A stretch of 64,000 bases of DNA from CAVUBL01 sp963837945 (lineage in GTDB: Bacteria; Acidobacteriota; Thermoanaerobaculia; Multivoradales; DATKCC01). The stretch is taken from NCBI GenBank assembly GCA_963837945.1, contig CAWIQD010000005.1, forward strand, positions 124,001-188,000, written 5' to 3'. Shown here one piece after another: positions 27,009-37,086 of this stretch. Position 1 is the stretch's first letter, and each line of letters opens with the position of its first letter. Below the pieces are notes generated by a model. It saw nothing but the letters and a program-made list of their open reading frames with translations, had not been told where the DNA came from and did not search any database. Made by a program: the position numbers and the translations under genes.

Positions 27009-27055
27009 TTGACATTGCACCGCAACGAGGTATATGTTCAACCGAGCGATGTCAA
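27009..27055. promoter_or_regulatory. Divergent promoter/operator between the XRE-TPR gene and the RHS side
   Basis: Plus strand: TTGACA (27009-27014), 16 nt, TATATG (27031-27036). Minus strand: TTGACA (27055-27050), 15 nt, TATACC. The two -35 boxes sit in a dyad, TTGACATTGC facing GCGATGTCAA, with GGTTGA and TCAACC also paired. This is the only place in this GC-rich window where I see consensus-like sigma-70 boxes on both strands. The XRE regulator may bind the dyad. Confidence 0.55.
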
Positions 27056-27194
27056 GAGAACACTGGGGGTCCCTCGTCCTGTCCGGCCCGCCGCGCTGGC
27101 TCGGCAGCTCGGCCGCTCGACCACCGCGACCTCGACGCTGTCCGTGCGAAGGGGGCGTCAGGTGACGGGCTGCGAGCGAGGGCTGGAGGGGCCG

Positions 27195-27507
27195 GTGAGG
27201 ACGGCAGAGGACGCCCGCATCCGTGTGGGCTCGGCGCTCGCCCTCCTCGACCTCGCCGCCGAGGTGCTCGACAAGGTCCCGCCGCCGGAGACGGCGTTTT
27301 CCCACGGCGACCCAGGAGCTCTACCGCTACCTCCAGGCGGCCGAGGCGGCGAGGAGCTGGCTCGTGGGCCACGGGAAGGACGACTGTGTGGACTGTCCTG
27401 CGCAGGATTCGGCCCTCGGCGACGGCCTTCGGATCTACGGCTGGGACGACGCGGAGACCAAGCGCCATTTCGAGTCCGCCGTCCGGGCCTGGCGGGAGCG
27501 ACGGTGA
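27195..27507 (+). CDS. Small hypothetical protein with one probable frameshift
   Basis: Starting at GTG 27195 (GGAGGG upstream) the frame reads 'TAEDARIRVGSALALLDLAAEVLDKVPPPETAF'. After the TTTT run at 27298-27301 the sensible frame is the next one: 'TQELYRYLQAAEAARSWLVGHGKDD', 'CVDCPAQDSALGDGLRIYGWDDAETKRHFESAVRAWRERR', ending at 27507. About 103 residues, with a CVDC pair that could bind metal or form a disulfide. I do not recognise the family. It follows the divergent promoter and precedes the RHS gene by 75 nt, so it may be co-transcribed with it. The indel at a homopolymer may be a sequence error. Confidence 0.45.
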
Positions 27508-27581
27508 GGGCCGTGTCGGCGACCGATGAGCGCCCGCTACGCCGGCTGCTCGCGCGGGCAACCTCGAGAGGAGGTCGAAGG

Positions 27582-30500
27582 ATGAAGCGCGCATCGCTGT
27601 CTCGTCAGACTCCTTGGGTAGCCCTCGGTAGCCTTCTCCGTCCTGGCCGGCTCTCCCTTCGCCGCGGGCGCAGCACCTCGGAGGGCTGCAGTCTGCTTCG
27701 CTGTCGTGCCGGATCACTTCTGCCGCACCGGCCGCCGCGATGTGCCGCAACTCCGAGCACATCCACCGAGCGGTGAGGCAAGTGCGCCGTCTCGTGCGAG
27801 ATCAACTGCATCAGCCATCCCGACAGATCACCCGGAGCACGGCGTGCGAAGGTCGATCCCCGACCGGCCGGTTCGAGCACAGTTCGAGGCGCCGCCTGGG
27901 TGCCTCGAGGTACGTCGCGCCCTGTGGAACGACTCCAAGCATCACCAATCACGAACCACCGACCGTCAACATCTACTGGAAGCTGCCGGGTGACACGTCC
28001 GCGAGTCGGCTGCCCAACCGTCTGCAGCTGGCCGAGCGGCAGACCGCGATCTACACCTACTGGCGCAAGACGAGCCTCACGTGTGCAAGGCGCTCCGTAC
28101 GACTTCGGCGACCTACTCGGTCCGGAGCCGTCCACCTGCGAGTTAACGCCGGCTGCGAGCGAGTCTGCCGAGATCGCACACGGCGATCGAGTTCATGGTG
28201 ACGAAGGCCGACCTCGGCTGCCCCGAGACCAAGAAGATCTGCAACGGCAGCGACAAGACCTGCCGGAACTGTCTCGTAGGCGGGGCGAGCGCCGGCGGCG
28301 GTCCGCCGGGGGTGCCCGGTGGCGGAGGTCCCGGAGGCGACAACGGCCCCGGGGCGTTCCTGAGCTACGCCGGCGGCCTGGTAGGCCGGGCTGGCTGGCC
28401 GGGATCGGCCATCCACAACGCCACGCTCGGCCGCTACTGGAGCCACGAGTACGCCGAGCGGATCGTCGCCGACGGGAGCCCGAACCCCGAGGACCACGTG
28501 TGGCTCCTGACCCGCTACGCCACCCTCGAGGAATGGGCCTCGCCGGACGTCGACGGGGTCTATGCGACCGCCGAGCCCGCCGACGAGAAGCGGACCCTGA
28601 CCTACCTCGGCGCCGGTCTCGGCTGGGAGCTCCGCGACCTGGACGGCACGGTCGACGCCTTCGACGACGCGGGGACCTGGACGACCCGGACCGACCGGGA
28701 CGGAAACGCGACGACCGGCGTCTACGACGGCTCCGGGACCCTCGACTACGTGACCCGCCCCGACGGCCTGACGGAGGACTTCACCTACGATCCGACCTCG
28801 GGCAAGCTCTCCGCGATCACGGTGATCGGCATCGACACGACCTCGACTCACGTCTGGCAGTACTCCTGGTCCTCCGAGGGCGACCTCGCCCGGGTCGAGC
28901 GCCCGGACGGAACCGCGCTCGTCTACGCCTACGACGACGCCCGCTTCCCGGGCTATGTGACGAGTGTGACCCTCGAAGGGACGGATGGCACGACGACCCG
29001 CGTCGAGCGGGCCTGGGCGTACGACGACTCCGGCAACGTCGTCAAGACCTGGCGGGGCGACACCGCCCCGGACGGCCCCGACGCGACCGAGCTCTGGAGC
29101 TACTCCTTCGACGACCCGGCCGAGCCCACGGTCACCACGGTGACCGATCCCAAGCTCCAGGTCTCGACCTACCACCTCGACCGGACCGACGTCGCCCCGA
29201 ACTTCCGGGTGACCCGGATCGACGGCGACTGCCCGGTCTGCGGGATGAACCCGAACACCCAGCTCGACTACGCCGACACGGCGAACCCCTTCCTGCCCAC
29301 GAGCATCACCGACGGCCGGCTGATCACGACGGCGATGAGCTACACCCCGACGGGCCAGGTCGAGTCCCGCACCGAGGCGATGGGCGAGAGCGAGGCCCGG
29401 ACGACGAGCTGGAGCTACGACCCGACCTTCCCGGCCCTCCCGACCTCGATGGACGAGACCTCCGTCGCCGGCGGCTCGTCGACCAAGACCACCACCTGGA
29501 CGCTCGATCCCGCGACCGGAGACGTGACGACCCGGTCCCTCGACGGTTCGGAGGGGGGAAGCGCCTTGATGGGCATCGACACCGTCCTCTCCTACAACGG
29601 CCACGGCCAACCCCGGACGATCGACCCGCCGGGCTACGGCACCGACGACGTGACGAGCTTCACGTACGACGCTTCGCGAGGGGACCTGCTGCCCCTCACC
29701 CGGGTCGATCCGCTCCCCCGTCGGGCACGATGACGACCACCTACGGCTACGATCCCTTCAACCGCCGCAAGTCCGTCACCGACCCGAACGGGCTCGAGAC
29801 CACGACGACCTACGACGAGCTCGACCGAGTGACCGAGGTACGCCAGGTCGGCTCGAGCCCGCCCGACGACGACCTGGTGACCACCTACGTCTATGACGAG
29901 CTCCAGGACCTGAAGCAGGTCACCCTCCCCGCGGGCAACGTCATCGCGTACGGCTACGACCCGGTGGGCCGCCTGATCTCGATCGAGCGGAAGCCGGACG
30001 CCTCGACCCACGGCGAGCGGACCGTCTACACCCTCGACGCCGCCGGCAACCGGACGCTCGAGGAGCGCCAGAGGTGGGTACCCGGCGCTCCGGGGCAGTG
30101 GGAGACCGTCTCGGCGACCGCCTACGACTACACCAACCGCTGCCAGGTCGACGCCGATCCGCCAGGCGCCGGGCACGCCCGAGGAGGCGACGACGACGTT
30201 CGGCTACGACTGTGACGGCAACCTCGAGCAGGTCTGGGATCCGGGCTCCGATCCCGACACCGACCCGCCGACCACGACCTACGTCTACGATCACTTGAAC
30301 CGGGTGGCGAGCGTCTCTCAAGCCTGGCAGCCTCCGGGCGGGACCCCGGGCACGGTCGTCACCACGTATTCCTACGATGTCCAGGACCACTTGACCGGCG
30401 TCACCGACGCCGAGGGGAACACGACCACCTACGTCTACTCGGACCGCGACCTCCTGACCTACGAGCAGTCGGACGCCCTCGTGACCAGCCCCGGCACCTG

Positions 30501-32365
30501 CGGCCCTCCCACCTGCTCGGCCGGCTGCGGCTGCACCCAGTACAGCTACAACCTGCATGGCGAGGAGGACGCCTCGACCGACGCCCGGGGCGTCACCGTC
30601 GCCCGCGCCGTCGATGCGCTCGACCGGGTGACGAACGTCGACTACCCCGACGACGCCCTGGACACCGACTACGCCTACGACACGGCGCCGGGCTCCTGCG
30701 GCGGCTCGAGCTCGCCCGTCGGCCGCCTGGCCTCGATCACCCGGGGCGGCCAGACCTTGGACTACTGCTACGACCACTTCGGGCGGACTGGCTGAAGGAC
30801 GGCGAGCTCGCCTACGCCTACGACCTGAACGGCAACCGCACCGGCATCGTCTATCCTGGAGCCGTGGGCGACGTCACCGCCACCTACGGCTTCGACTACG
30901 CCGACCGGGAGATGAGCCTCGCGGTGACGACCCCGGCCGGGGGCATCGACGGCTCACCGCCGTCGTCACGGGCGCCACCTACCTGCCCTCGGGGCCGCTC
31001 TCGAGCCTCGCCCTCGGCAACGGCGCCACCGAGACCCGGGCCTTCGACGGCCGCTACGTGCCCACCGGGATCACCCTCTCGGGGCTCGCCGGAGGCGTCC
31101 CCGGCCGCACCTGGACCTACACGACCGACCCGGTGGGCAACGTGACCGAGATCCTCGAGACCGCGGAGTGCTCCGGCGGCGGCTCGGGCCTGGTCCTCGA
31201 GAACCAGACCGTCACGACCGGATGAGACCTATCACCTCCTGCGCGGACCTCCAGGCCGGCAACGGCTTCGCCGTCGAGAGCCCGGGACAGCGTCACCTTC
31301 CAGGCCCAAGGGAAGGTCGTCCTCTCGAGCGGCTTCTCCGTGGGCAACGGCGCCTCCTTCGCCGCCGGCGCCGGGTCCTTGCCGACCTACTCCGACCGGA
31401 CCTTCGGCTACCAGGCGCCGCAGTACTTTCTCACCTCCGCCGCCGGCCCCTGGGGCACTCTCGACTGGACCTACGACAAGATCGGGAACCGGCTCAGCGA
31501 AAGCCGCGACGGCGGCGCCACCGCCGACGCCTACGTCTACACGACGAACGCCGCCTCCGGCGACACCCCCGATCCTCGACCTCGTGAACCTCGCCGTCAC
31601 CGGCACCCGCGACTACACCTGGGACGCCGCCGGCAACCTCGACTCCGTGGCCCCCGGCGGGAACCTCGTCGACTTCACCTTCGACGACGCAAGCCGCTTG
31701 TCTGCTGCCGACCGCACCGGCCTCGGGCGGAGGCGCCGCGACTTCCTCTACGACGGCCGAGGCTTCCTCCGGAGCGCCACCGAGACCTGCGGGCGGCACA
31801 TCTTCCGTCGCACCGATCTACGACTCCGCCGGCCTCCTCCACGCCCTCCGCCGCCAGCCGACCTCCACCGATCCCGTGGACACGACCTACGTCCTCTACC
31901 TCGCCGGCCGCCCCGTCGCCCAGCTCGAGATCGACGGCACCGCGCACCGAGACCTGGACCTACCTGACGACCGACCACCTCGGCACCCCCCTCGTGGCCA
32001 CCGACCAGAGCGGGGCGATCACCTGGGAAGGGGGCTTCGAACCCTTCGGCACCGACTACCAGGCCGGGATGACGGCAGCTGGGGCCTCCGAGAACGGCAT
32101 CGACCTCCGGCTACCCGGGCAGTGGGTCAGCGACGTCTGGGCCGACGCCACATCGGGAGCAGGGATCTACTACAACGTCTGGCGGTTGGCTAGAGCCCAG
32201 ACTGGCAGATTCACAGATGGACGTATTCGGATTTCTATTCGACTCTATCGCTACGCAGGATCAAACGTTTTCACGTTGCTGGACGTTCTTGGTCTCTATG
32301 AGCTTCGTGGCATATTCTTGACTTATCTCGTCTCAGATCTCGCGTCTATTGCATCTCTTCGATAG
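27582..32365 (+). pseudogene. RHS/YD-repeat secreted polymorphic toxin gene with many 1-nt frameshifts
   Basis: ATG 27582 follows a strong ribosome-binding site (GAGGAGG, 8 nt). Allowing an indel near 27640, the N-terminus is a signal peptide ('PWVALG' then 'AFSVLAGSPFAAGAA'). From 28195 a long YD-repeat core follows: 'TDRDGNATTGVYDGSGTLDYVTRPDGLTEDFTYD', 'YGYDPFNRRKSVTDPNGLETTTTYDELDRVTEV', 'NRVASVSQAWQPPGG', 'FGYDCDGNLEQVWDPG'. Frame changes lie near 29715, 30170, 30795, 30955, 31225, 31575, 31800 and 31945; each restores a good RHS frame with 1 nt. The core ends 'TGRFTDGRIRISIRLYRYAGSNVFTLLDVLGLYE', the usual RHS boundary, then a short tip (LRGIFLTYLVSDLASIASLR). RHS proteins encapsulate and deliver C-terminal toxins. 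Confidence 0.8.
30791..32210 (+). repeat. RHS-core segment duplicated downstream (copy 1)
   Basis: This 3' part of the RHS core ('KDGELAYAYDLNGNRTGIVYPG' through 'GIYYNVWR') is repeated at 33305-34690 in the same order at an estimated 80% nucleotide identity. It includes an inserted 'SCADLQAGNGFAVESPG...GFSVGNGASFAAGAGSLP' domain present in both copies. Confidence 0.85.
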
Positions 32366-33300
32366 CTTGTACGTTTCCTAACTACTCCTTCACCTGCTAC
32401 CGCACGCCTCGCTCTGACTGCACATGGAAACTGTATGCAAGCCTAATTGTAGTGACATCTACTACGCTATCGTTATAAAGCTTATCTTCAACAGACTACT
32501 TTTCTACACTCTCACATTCAAAGGCTCGCTTCAGCGATCGTACACGAGTTCGTCGCTCACATCATCCCTCGATCGATCGCGTGACGCTTGAAATCCACAA
32601 GCTTGAGCGCCAAAAGTTCCCTTCACAAGAGGCCTGAGGAGGAGGAAGCTTGAAAGCAAGAAAAGAATAGAGCGATCACTTCGGTGTGACAATGGCCCTA
32701 CCCAGGCTGCGAAATAACAATGATTGTACTTTCGACTATGTTCGCGCGTTCTTTGCTCGGCGCTTGTGCGTCTCTACACTCGAAAGGACGTGAGCTTTAG
32801 GGACTCTTTTGATCAAGCACTTAAAGAACTCGCAACTAGAGACTGGCGCTCTATGGCTCCAGCATATCTGTCGAACCTCTGGCCACAGAGCTTAGTCGCG
32901 CAACGCTTGGCGGTCGTTGACGGCAGGGGCACTCACGGCTTCCTGGCCTAGCCATTCGGTATCTTTGACTGGATACAGACGTTTCTCTTCCTTGGTCGCA
33001 AAGAGCGCGGACAGCAGTTCGAGCCACGATCGACTGATAACGGTCACCTTCTGGCGCTCTCTTGACATCTCCGAAAAAGCTAAGCGCGAAGCACAGAGAT
33101 TTATGTTTATTCTCGGCATGCATCGAGCGCAGGCGGACTGGTCCCCTTGGAACAGTGACGTCAGCTACTTGGTCCTCCAGAAGACTGTGAATTCGACAAA
33201 GGAAACGGCAATGGCGCGCATCGAAAGACAAACATCCTGTTGGAGCCTTATGATGACGTGGACTCGATATTGGGACACCACGAACGTCATCGGCTCTTCC
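32366..33300. other. AT-rich segment after the first RHS tip, remains of toxin/immunity genes
   Basis: Base composition drops abruptly from about 70% GC in the RHS core to well under 50% from about 32220 to 33300, and returns with the second RHS copy. Short open stretches exist on the plus strand: 32724-32951 ('RKDVSFRDSFDQALKELATRDWRSMAPAYLSNLW') and 32917-33318 ('LITVTFWRSLDISEKAKREAQRFMFILGMHRAQADW'). Neither has a clear start or recognisable family. Foreign AT-rich DNA here is the usual place for an RHS toxin tip and its immunity gene; with frame breaks I cannot define either. Confidence 0.6.
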
Positions 33301-33304
33301 CCTT

Positions 33305-34690
33305 CGGCTAGACAGTGAAGAACGGCGAGCTCACCTACACCTACGACGTCAACGGTAACCGCACCGGCATCGTCTATCCTGGTGGCGTGGGAGACGTGAC
33401 CGCTACCTACGGCTTCGACTACGACGACCGGGAGGTGAGCCTCTCGGTCAACACCCCGGCGGGCGGGATGACGCCCCATGCCGTCGTCACCGCCGCCACC
33501 TACCTGCCCTCGGGACCGCTCTCGAGCCTCGCCCTCGGCAACGGTGCCACCGAGGCGCGGGTCTTCGACCACCGCTACGTGCCCGCGGCGATCACCCTCT
33601 CCGGCGGCGTCCCCGGCCACACGTGGACCTACACCACGGATCCGGTGGGCAGTGTCACCGAGATCCTTGAGACCCCGCAGTGCTCCGGCGGGGGCTCGAC
33701 CTGCTCCTTGAAAACCAGACCGTCACGACGGACGAGACCTTCACCTCCTGTGCGGACCTCCAGGCCGGAGGCGGCTTCGCCGTCGAGAGCCCGGGCCACG
33801 TCACCTTCCAGGCCCAGGGCAAGGTGGTCCTGACCAGCGGCTTCTCCGTGGGCAACGGCGCCAGCTTCGCCGCCGGAGCGGGGTCGCTCCCGACCTTCTC
33901 CGACCGGACGTTCGGCTACCAGGCGCCGCAGTACTTCCTGACCTCGGCCGACGGTCCCTGGGGGAGTCTCGGTTGGTCGTACGACAAGATCGGCAACCGC
34001 TCCAGCGAGGACAGGGCGGACGGGCTCGGTACCGACAGCTACGTCTACGCCGCCAACGCCGTCGGCGGCGACACTCCGCTCCTCGACCACATCGGCCTCG
34101 CCGTCATGGGCACCCGCGACTACGCCTCGGACGCCGCCGGCAACCTGGACTCGGTGAATCCGGTCAAGAATCTCATCGACTTCACCTTCGACGACGCGAG
34201 CCGATGGCCGGAGCGGACGGACCGCCTCCGGAGCGAGCGCGCCTTCCTCTACGACGGCCGAGGCTTCCTCCGGAGCGCCACCGAGACTTCCGGCGGCACC
34301 GCCTCCGTCACCCCGCTCTACGACTCCGCCGGCCTCCTCCACGCCCTACGGCGCCAGCCGACCGCGACGGACCGATCGACACGATCTACGTCTTCTACCT
34401 CGCCGGCCGCCCCGTCGCCCAGCTCGAGATCGACGGCGCCGGCACCGAGACCTGGACCTACTTGACGACCGACCATCTCGGCACCCTCGTGGCCACCAAC
34501 CAGAGCGGGGCGATCACTGGGCGGAGGTTATCGGCCGTTTGGGACCGACTATCAGGCCGGCACGGGCAACGGCGCCAGCGACCACGGCATCCACTTGCGC
34601 CTGCCGGCCAGTGGGACGATGACACTGGGCCGAGCGCCACCTCCGGCGCCGAGATCTACCAGAATACCTGGCGTTGGCTAGAACCTCAAA
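33305..34690 (+). repeat. RHS-core segment duplicated downstream (copy 2)
   Basis: This copy begins abruptly at 'GTGAAGAACGGCGAGCTC', matching 30793 onward, and runs to 'EIYQNTWRWLEPQTGRYTRSDPVGL'. It has no upstream core, so it could only be expressed after recombination with copy 1. It differs from copy 1 at many third positions and in its own set of indels. Confidence 0.85.
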
Positions 34691-35229
34691 CTGGTCGCTA
34701 TACGCGCAGCGACCCAGTCGGCCTCGTCGGAGGAGTCAATCTTTTCGTTTATGTTCACGAGCAGCCTACCGCTCTCATCGACCCTCTAGGGCGCTTCGTG
34801 TTCACCGCAAGAATACCGACACACGGGATCCCCGACCGGAGCCCAATCTGCGGTTCCCGTTCGCATGCTCAATCATCGGGGCCACTGTAGTATGCCCTTG
34901 CGTATGTGACCCAGGCGGAGGGTTCAATCCCGAGCCGGAGCTCCGAAATCTACGGCCGCGTCTACTACTCGACTCTGCGATTCGCTTCCATCCACAGAGC
35001 GCCGGTTGACAGCAGTGTCGTAGACGCCGAAAGCGCAGTCGCTCACGAATTTGGTGTCCACATCGTTCCCGCGATACTTCCTGTTGCCCCCGCTCTCCAC
35101 AACCTGGAGCACAAACGATTCAAGACCGAATCCGAGTGCCACGGAGAGTGCGCCAGGGTCGCAGCAGAGGTCGCCAAAGAATACGCCGAGGCCCTCCATC
35201 AGACACAAGTGAAGGAGAACCAACAGTGA
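33315..35229 (+). pseudogene. Orphan RHS C-terminal module: partial core plus a different toxin tip (frameshifted)
   Basis: After the duplicated core, this module has the canonical RHS boundary 'RYTRSDPVGLVGGVNLFVYV', 'HEQPTALIDPLGRF' at about 34680-34796. Following frame changes near 34812 and 34950, the new tip reads 'RNTDTRDPRPEPNLRFPFACSIIGATVVCPCVCDPG', then 'IYGRVYYSTLRFASIHRAPVDSSVVDAESAVAHEFGVHIVPAILPVAP', 'ALHNLEHKRFKTESECHGECARVAAEVAKEYAEALHQTQ', ending at 35229. The tip is about 150 residues, Cys-rich, with HEFGVH and later EH and TESEC motifs that recall, but do not match, HExxH metallopeptidases. Core frameshifts lie near 33705, 34370 and 34525. The stop overlaps a lipoprotein-like gene (GTGA), typical of toxin-immunity pairs. 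Confidence 0.65.
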
Positions 35230-35531
35230 GGTCGCTTCTTGCGGTCCTTTTGGTTCTGAGCCTGAGCTGTGCCTCCTCCACCCTAAGTGTCTCTAATTCC
35301 AGTCGTCTCGACCCCTTCCTCTGGGTTCTATCGACGTCCTGGGAGAGGACCACACCAGGCACTTCGCAGTCGCTGGCCGATACCTCTGCGCCCCCATTAC
35401 TCTTCTCGTCGCTCCTGCGCAGGCGCGTGCAACTCGATTCCCGTAGAGATCTCAACCAGCCATGTGCCACGTGTAGTTCCTTTTCGTTTTCAACCTTGAA
35501 CCTACCGCGCAGGCCTGCAAGGAGCGTCTAG
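35226..35531 (+). CDS. Small lipoprotein-like protein, candidate immunity gene (probably frameshifted)
   Basis: The GTG at 35226 overlaps the toxin-tip stop by GTGA. The start, MRSLLAVLLVLSLSCASS, is a signal peptide with a possible lipidated Cys15, so the product would be exported to the periplasm or a membrane. The single frame continues 101 residues to 35531, but after residue 30 the more protein-like reading lies in other frames ('SIDVLGEDHTRHFAVAGRYLCAPITLLVAPAQARATRF', then 'ISTSHVPRVVPFRFQP'), so one or two indels are likely. No family recognised. Immunity is inferred only from position directly after an RHS tip. Confidence 0.4.
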   Translation: MRSLLAVLLVLSLSCASSTLSVSNSSRLDPFLWVLSTSWERTTPGTSQSLADTSAPPLLFSSLLRRRVQLDSRRDLNQPCATCSSFSFSTLNLPRRPARSV

Positions 35532-36248
35532 ATCGATGCCTCTTTCTTTGTCGCGGGATCTCAGGATTCCTCCTGCGGCTGGCTCAAGAGCTTGTACATA
35601 GAATCCCCTCCAGCACGCCCGTCTCAACATGGTCGATGAAGTGCCATGGACTGCGGGCACAAGAGCGGTGCGATTGAAGGAGGGGTCCTTCTCCGCCGCT
35701 GGGCATATTCCCAAGACAGGGACTCGGCTCTGCTTTTCGAGCTCGAACTTCAACGCGCCAACAGTCACACCTCTTGTTGCGCGTTCACCGCGCTGACCTG
35801 CCAGGCCCATCCACCCTGTCCAGTCCTCCACCATCGGCGCCGACCGAACACCCTTCGCTGTCCAGTAGGCTCAACTCACCACTTCGCATTCTTCGCCGTG
35901 CAACAGGTCGTGCCGGGAGCGAGCTGCGAAAGGTTACGGTAAGGCCCCCGGGTTCGCGCTTCCAGCTCTCACCCGAGCCCTCTCACCTTGTCTCGGGGAT
36001 CGCCGCCGTGCCGCCGACAGGGATTCAACGACGCGAGCCCAGGTGTGCCACTTTGCAGGCCACCAGCTGGGTACCTTGCTCGACCTCCGGGCGCTGATTC
36101 CTGTCCTGTGCCGAGACCTTCAGAGATCTCTCGCGGGCACAGCGTCAGCTCCTCGTTGCCGAGGTCGCGCGCGCCGTTGCGAAGTTGTAGCCGCTTCTGG
36201 AACGAGACCTTCAGGTAGGCCCGACGGTCTCGCTCGGTGGGACGGCTC
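35532..36248. other. Intergenic/decayed region with no clear gene
   Basis: About 700 nt of intermediate GC (lower than core genes). A protein-like piece reads 'QACKERLDRCLFLCRGISGFLLRLAQELVHRIP' at about 35505-35605 in the plus strand without start or homologue I recognise. Other open frames here are overlapping, basic and low-complexity. I take it as the remains of RHS-associated genes. Confidence 0.4.
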
Positions 36249-36277
36249 GGAGGAGGCGGCGCCGGGCCGCCTCCTCC
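36249..36277. terminator. Perfect 12-bp hairpin after the minus-strand gene at 36289
   Basis: GGAGGAGGCGGC and GCCGCCTCCTCC pair perfectly around a 5-nt loop (GCCGG). It lies 12 nt beyond the TAG at 36289 on the minus strand. There is no T-run, so it may be a terminator or an mRNA-stabilising hairpin. Confidence 0.55.
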
Positions 36278-36288
36278 GGGCGTCGGGA

Positions 36289-36874
36289 CTACTTGCGGTC
36301 TTGCAGCCGGCGCATGAGGGCGCGGCCGAGGATCGGCGAGACCTCGGGACCCAGTGCCTCCAGCGCCAGGGCATGGCCTCCGGGTTTGCCGCCAGGCAGG
36401 CGACGGCGTGGAGGTAGGGGAGGATCTCCCGTCGGACCGCGCCAGGTGGCCAAGGTGCAGGCCGCCGTCGTGGAGCGGGTAGCCGAGGCGCGCCCGCTTC
36501 GGGCTGCGCCGAACGGGGGTCCGCTTGAGCGTCAGCCGGTTCGGCGTGGCGAGCGCCGAGAGCGCCGCGGCGCAGAGAAGGGCGCTCGGCCGGCGGAGGA
36601 AGACCGCCATCGCCGGGTCACCGCCGGCCACCGACTCGCCTCTTCGAACGACGGCGTAGAGGGCGCCCGAGCCGGCCGGCACCCGCTCCACCTCCCAGGA
36701 GCCGGCCGCCATCGCCTGCCGGGCGAAGGGCGGCTCCTCGAGATCCACGGCCTTCCGCGTAGGTAGAGCGCCGAGAAGGCGTTCGCCGGAGGCGTCCGGC
36801 GCGCGGGCGCATCGAGGGCTGAGAGGACCGGAACGGACGGGACGGGAGCTGCTACTCTTCTTCGTGCTTCGCAT
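36289..36874 (-). CDS. Hypothetical protein with probable frameshifts
   Basis: Starting at ATG 36874 the frame reads 'KKSSSSRPVRSGPLSPR', 'DLEEPPFARQAMAAGSWEVERVPAGSGALYAVVRRGESVAGGDPAMAVFLRRPSALLCAAALSALATPNRLTLKRTP' and 'LGYPLHDGGLHLGHLA'. Two frame changes (near 36435 and 36375) then give 'VRREILPYLHAVACLAANPEA' and 'ALEALGPEVSPILGRALMRRLQDRK', ending at TAG 36289 just before a strong hairpin. About 195 residues if repaired. The family is not recognised; no signal peptide, membrane helix or motif is visible. A neighbour of the intact TPR regulator but separately placed. Confidence 0.45.
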
Positions 36875-37086
36875 CGGACCTTTTCTCCTTTGCGGAGTGG
36901 CCCGGGCGAGCTAGACCCTCGCTCGGGCCGTCTGCGGATTCCCGGTGCGCTCGGCGAGATGCCACCGAGGCTTCCCGGGCTCGAGTTTACGCCATTTTAC
37001 CGCTTCGCTGCGGAGACGTCAAGCGACGATGCGGCTGCTAGCGCACGCCGCCTGCGCTCCGTCACTGCCGGCCGTGGCGGTTCTAC

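Noticed and set aside
32366..33300. An insertion sequence in the AT-rich gap
   Set aside because: No transposase motifs, terminal inverted repeats or target duplication could be seen; RHS tip DNA is often AT-rich.
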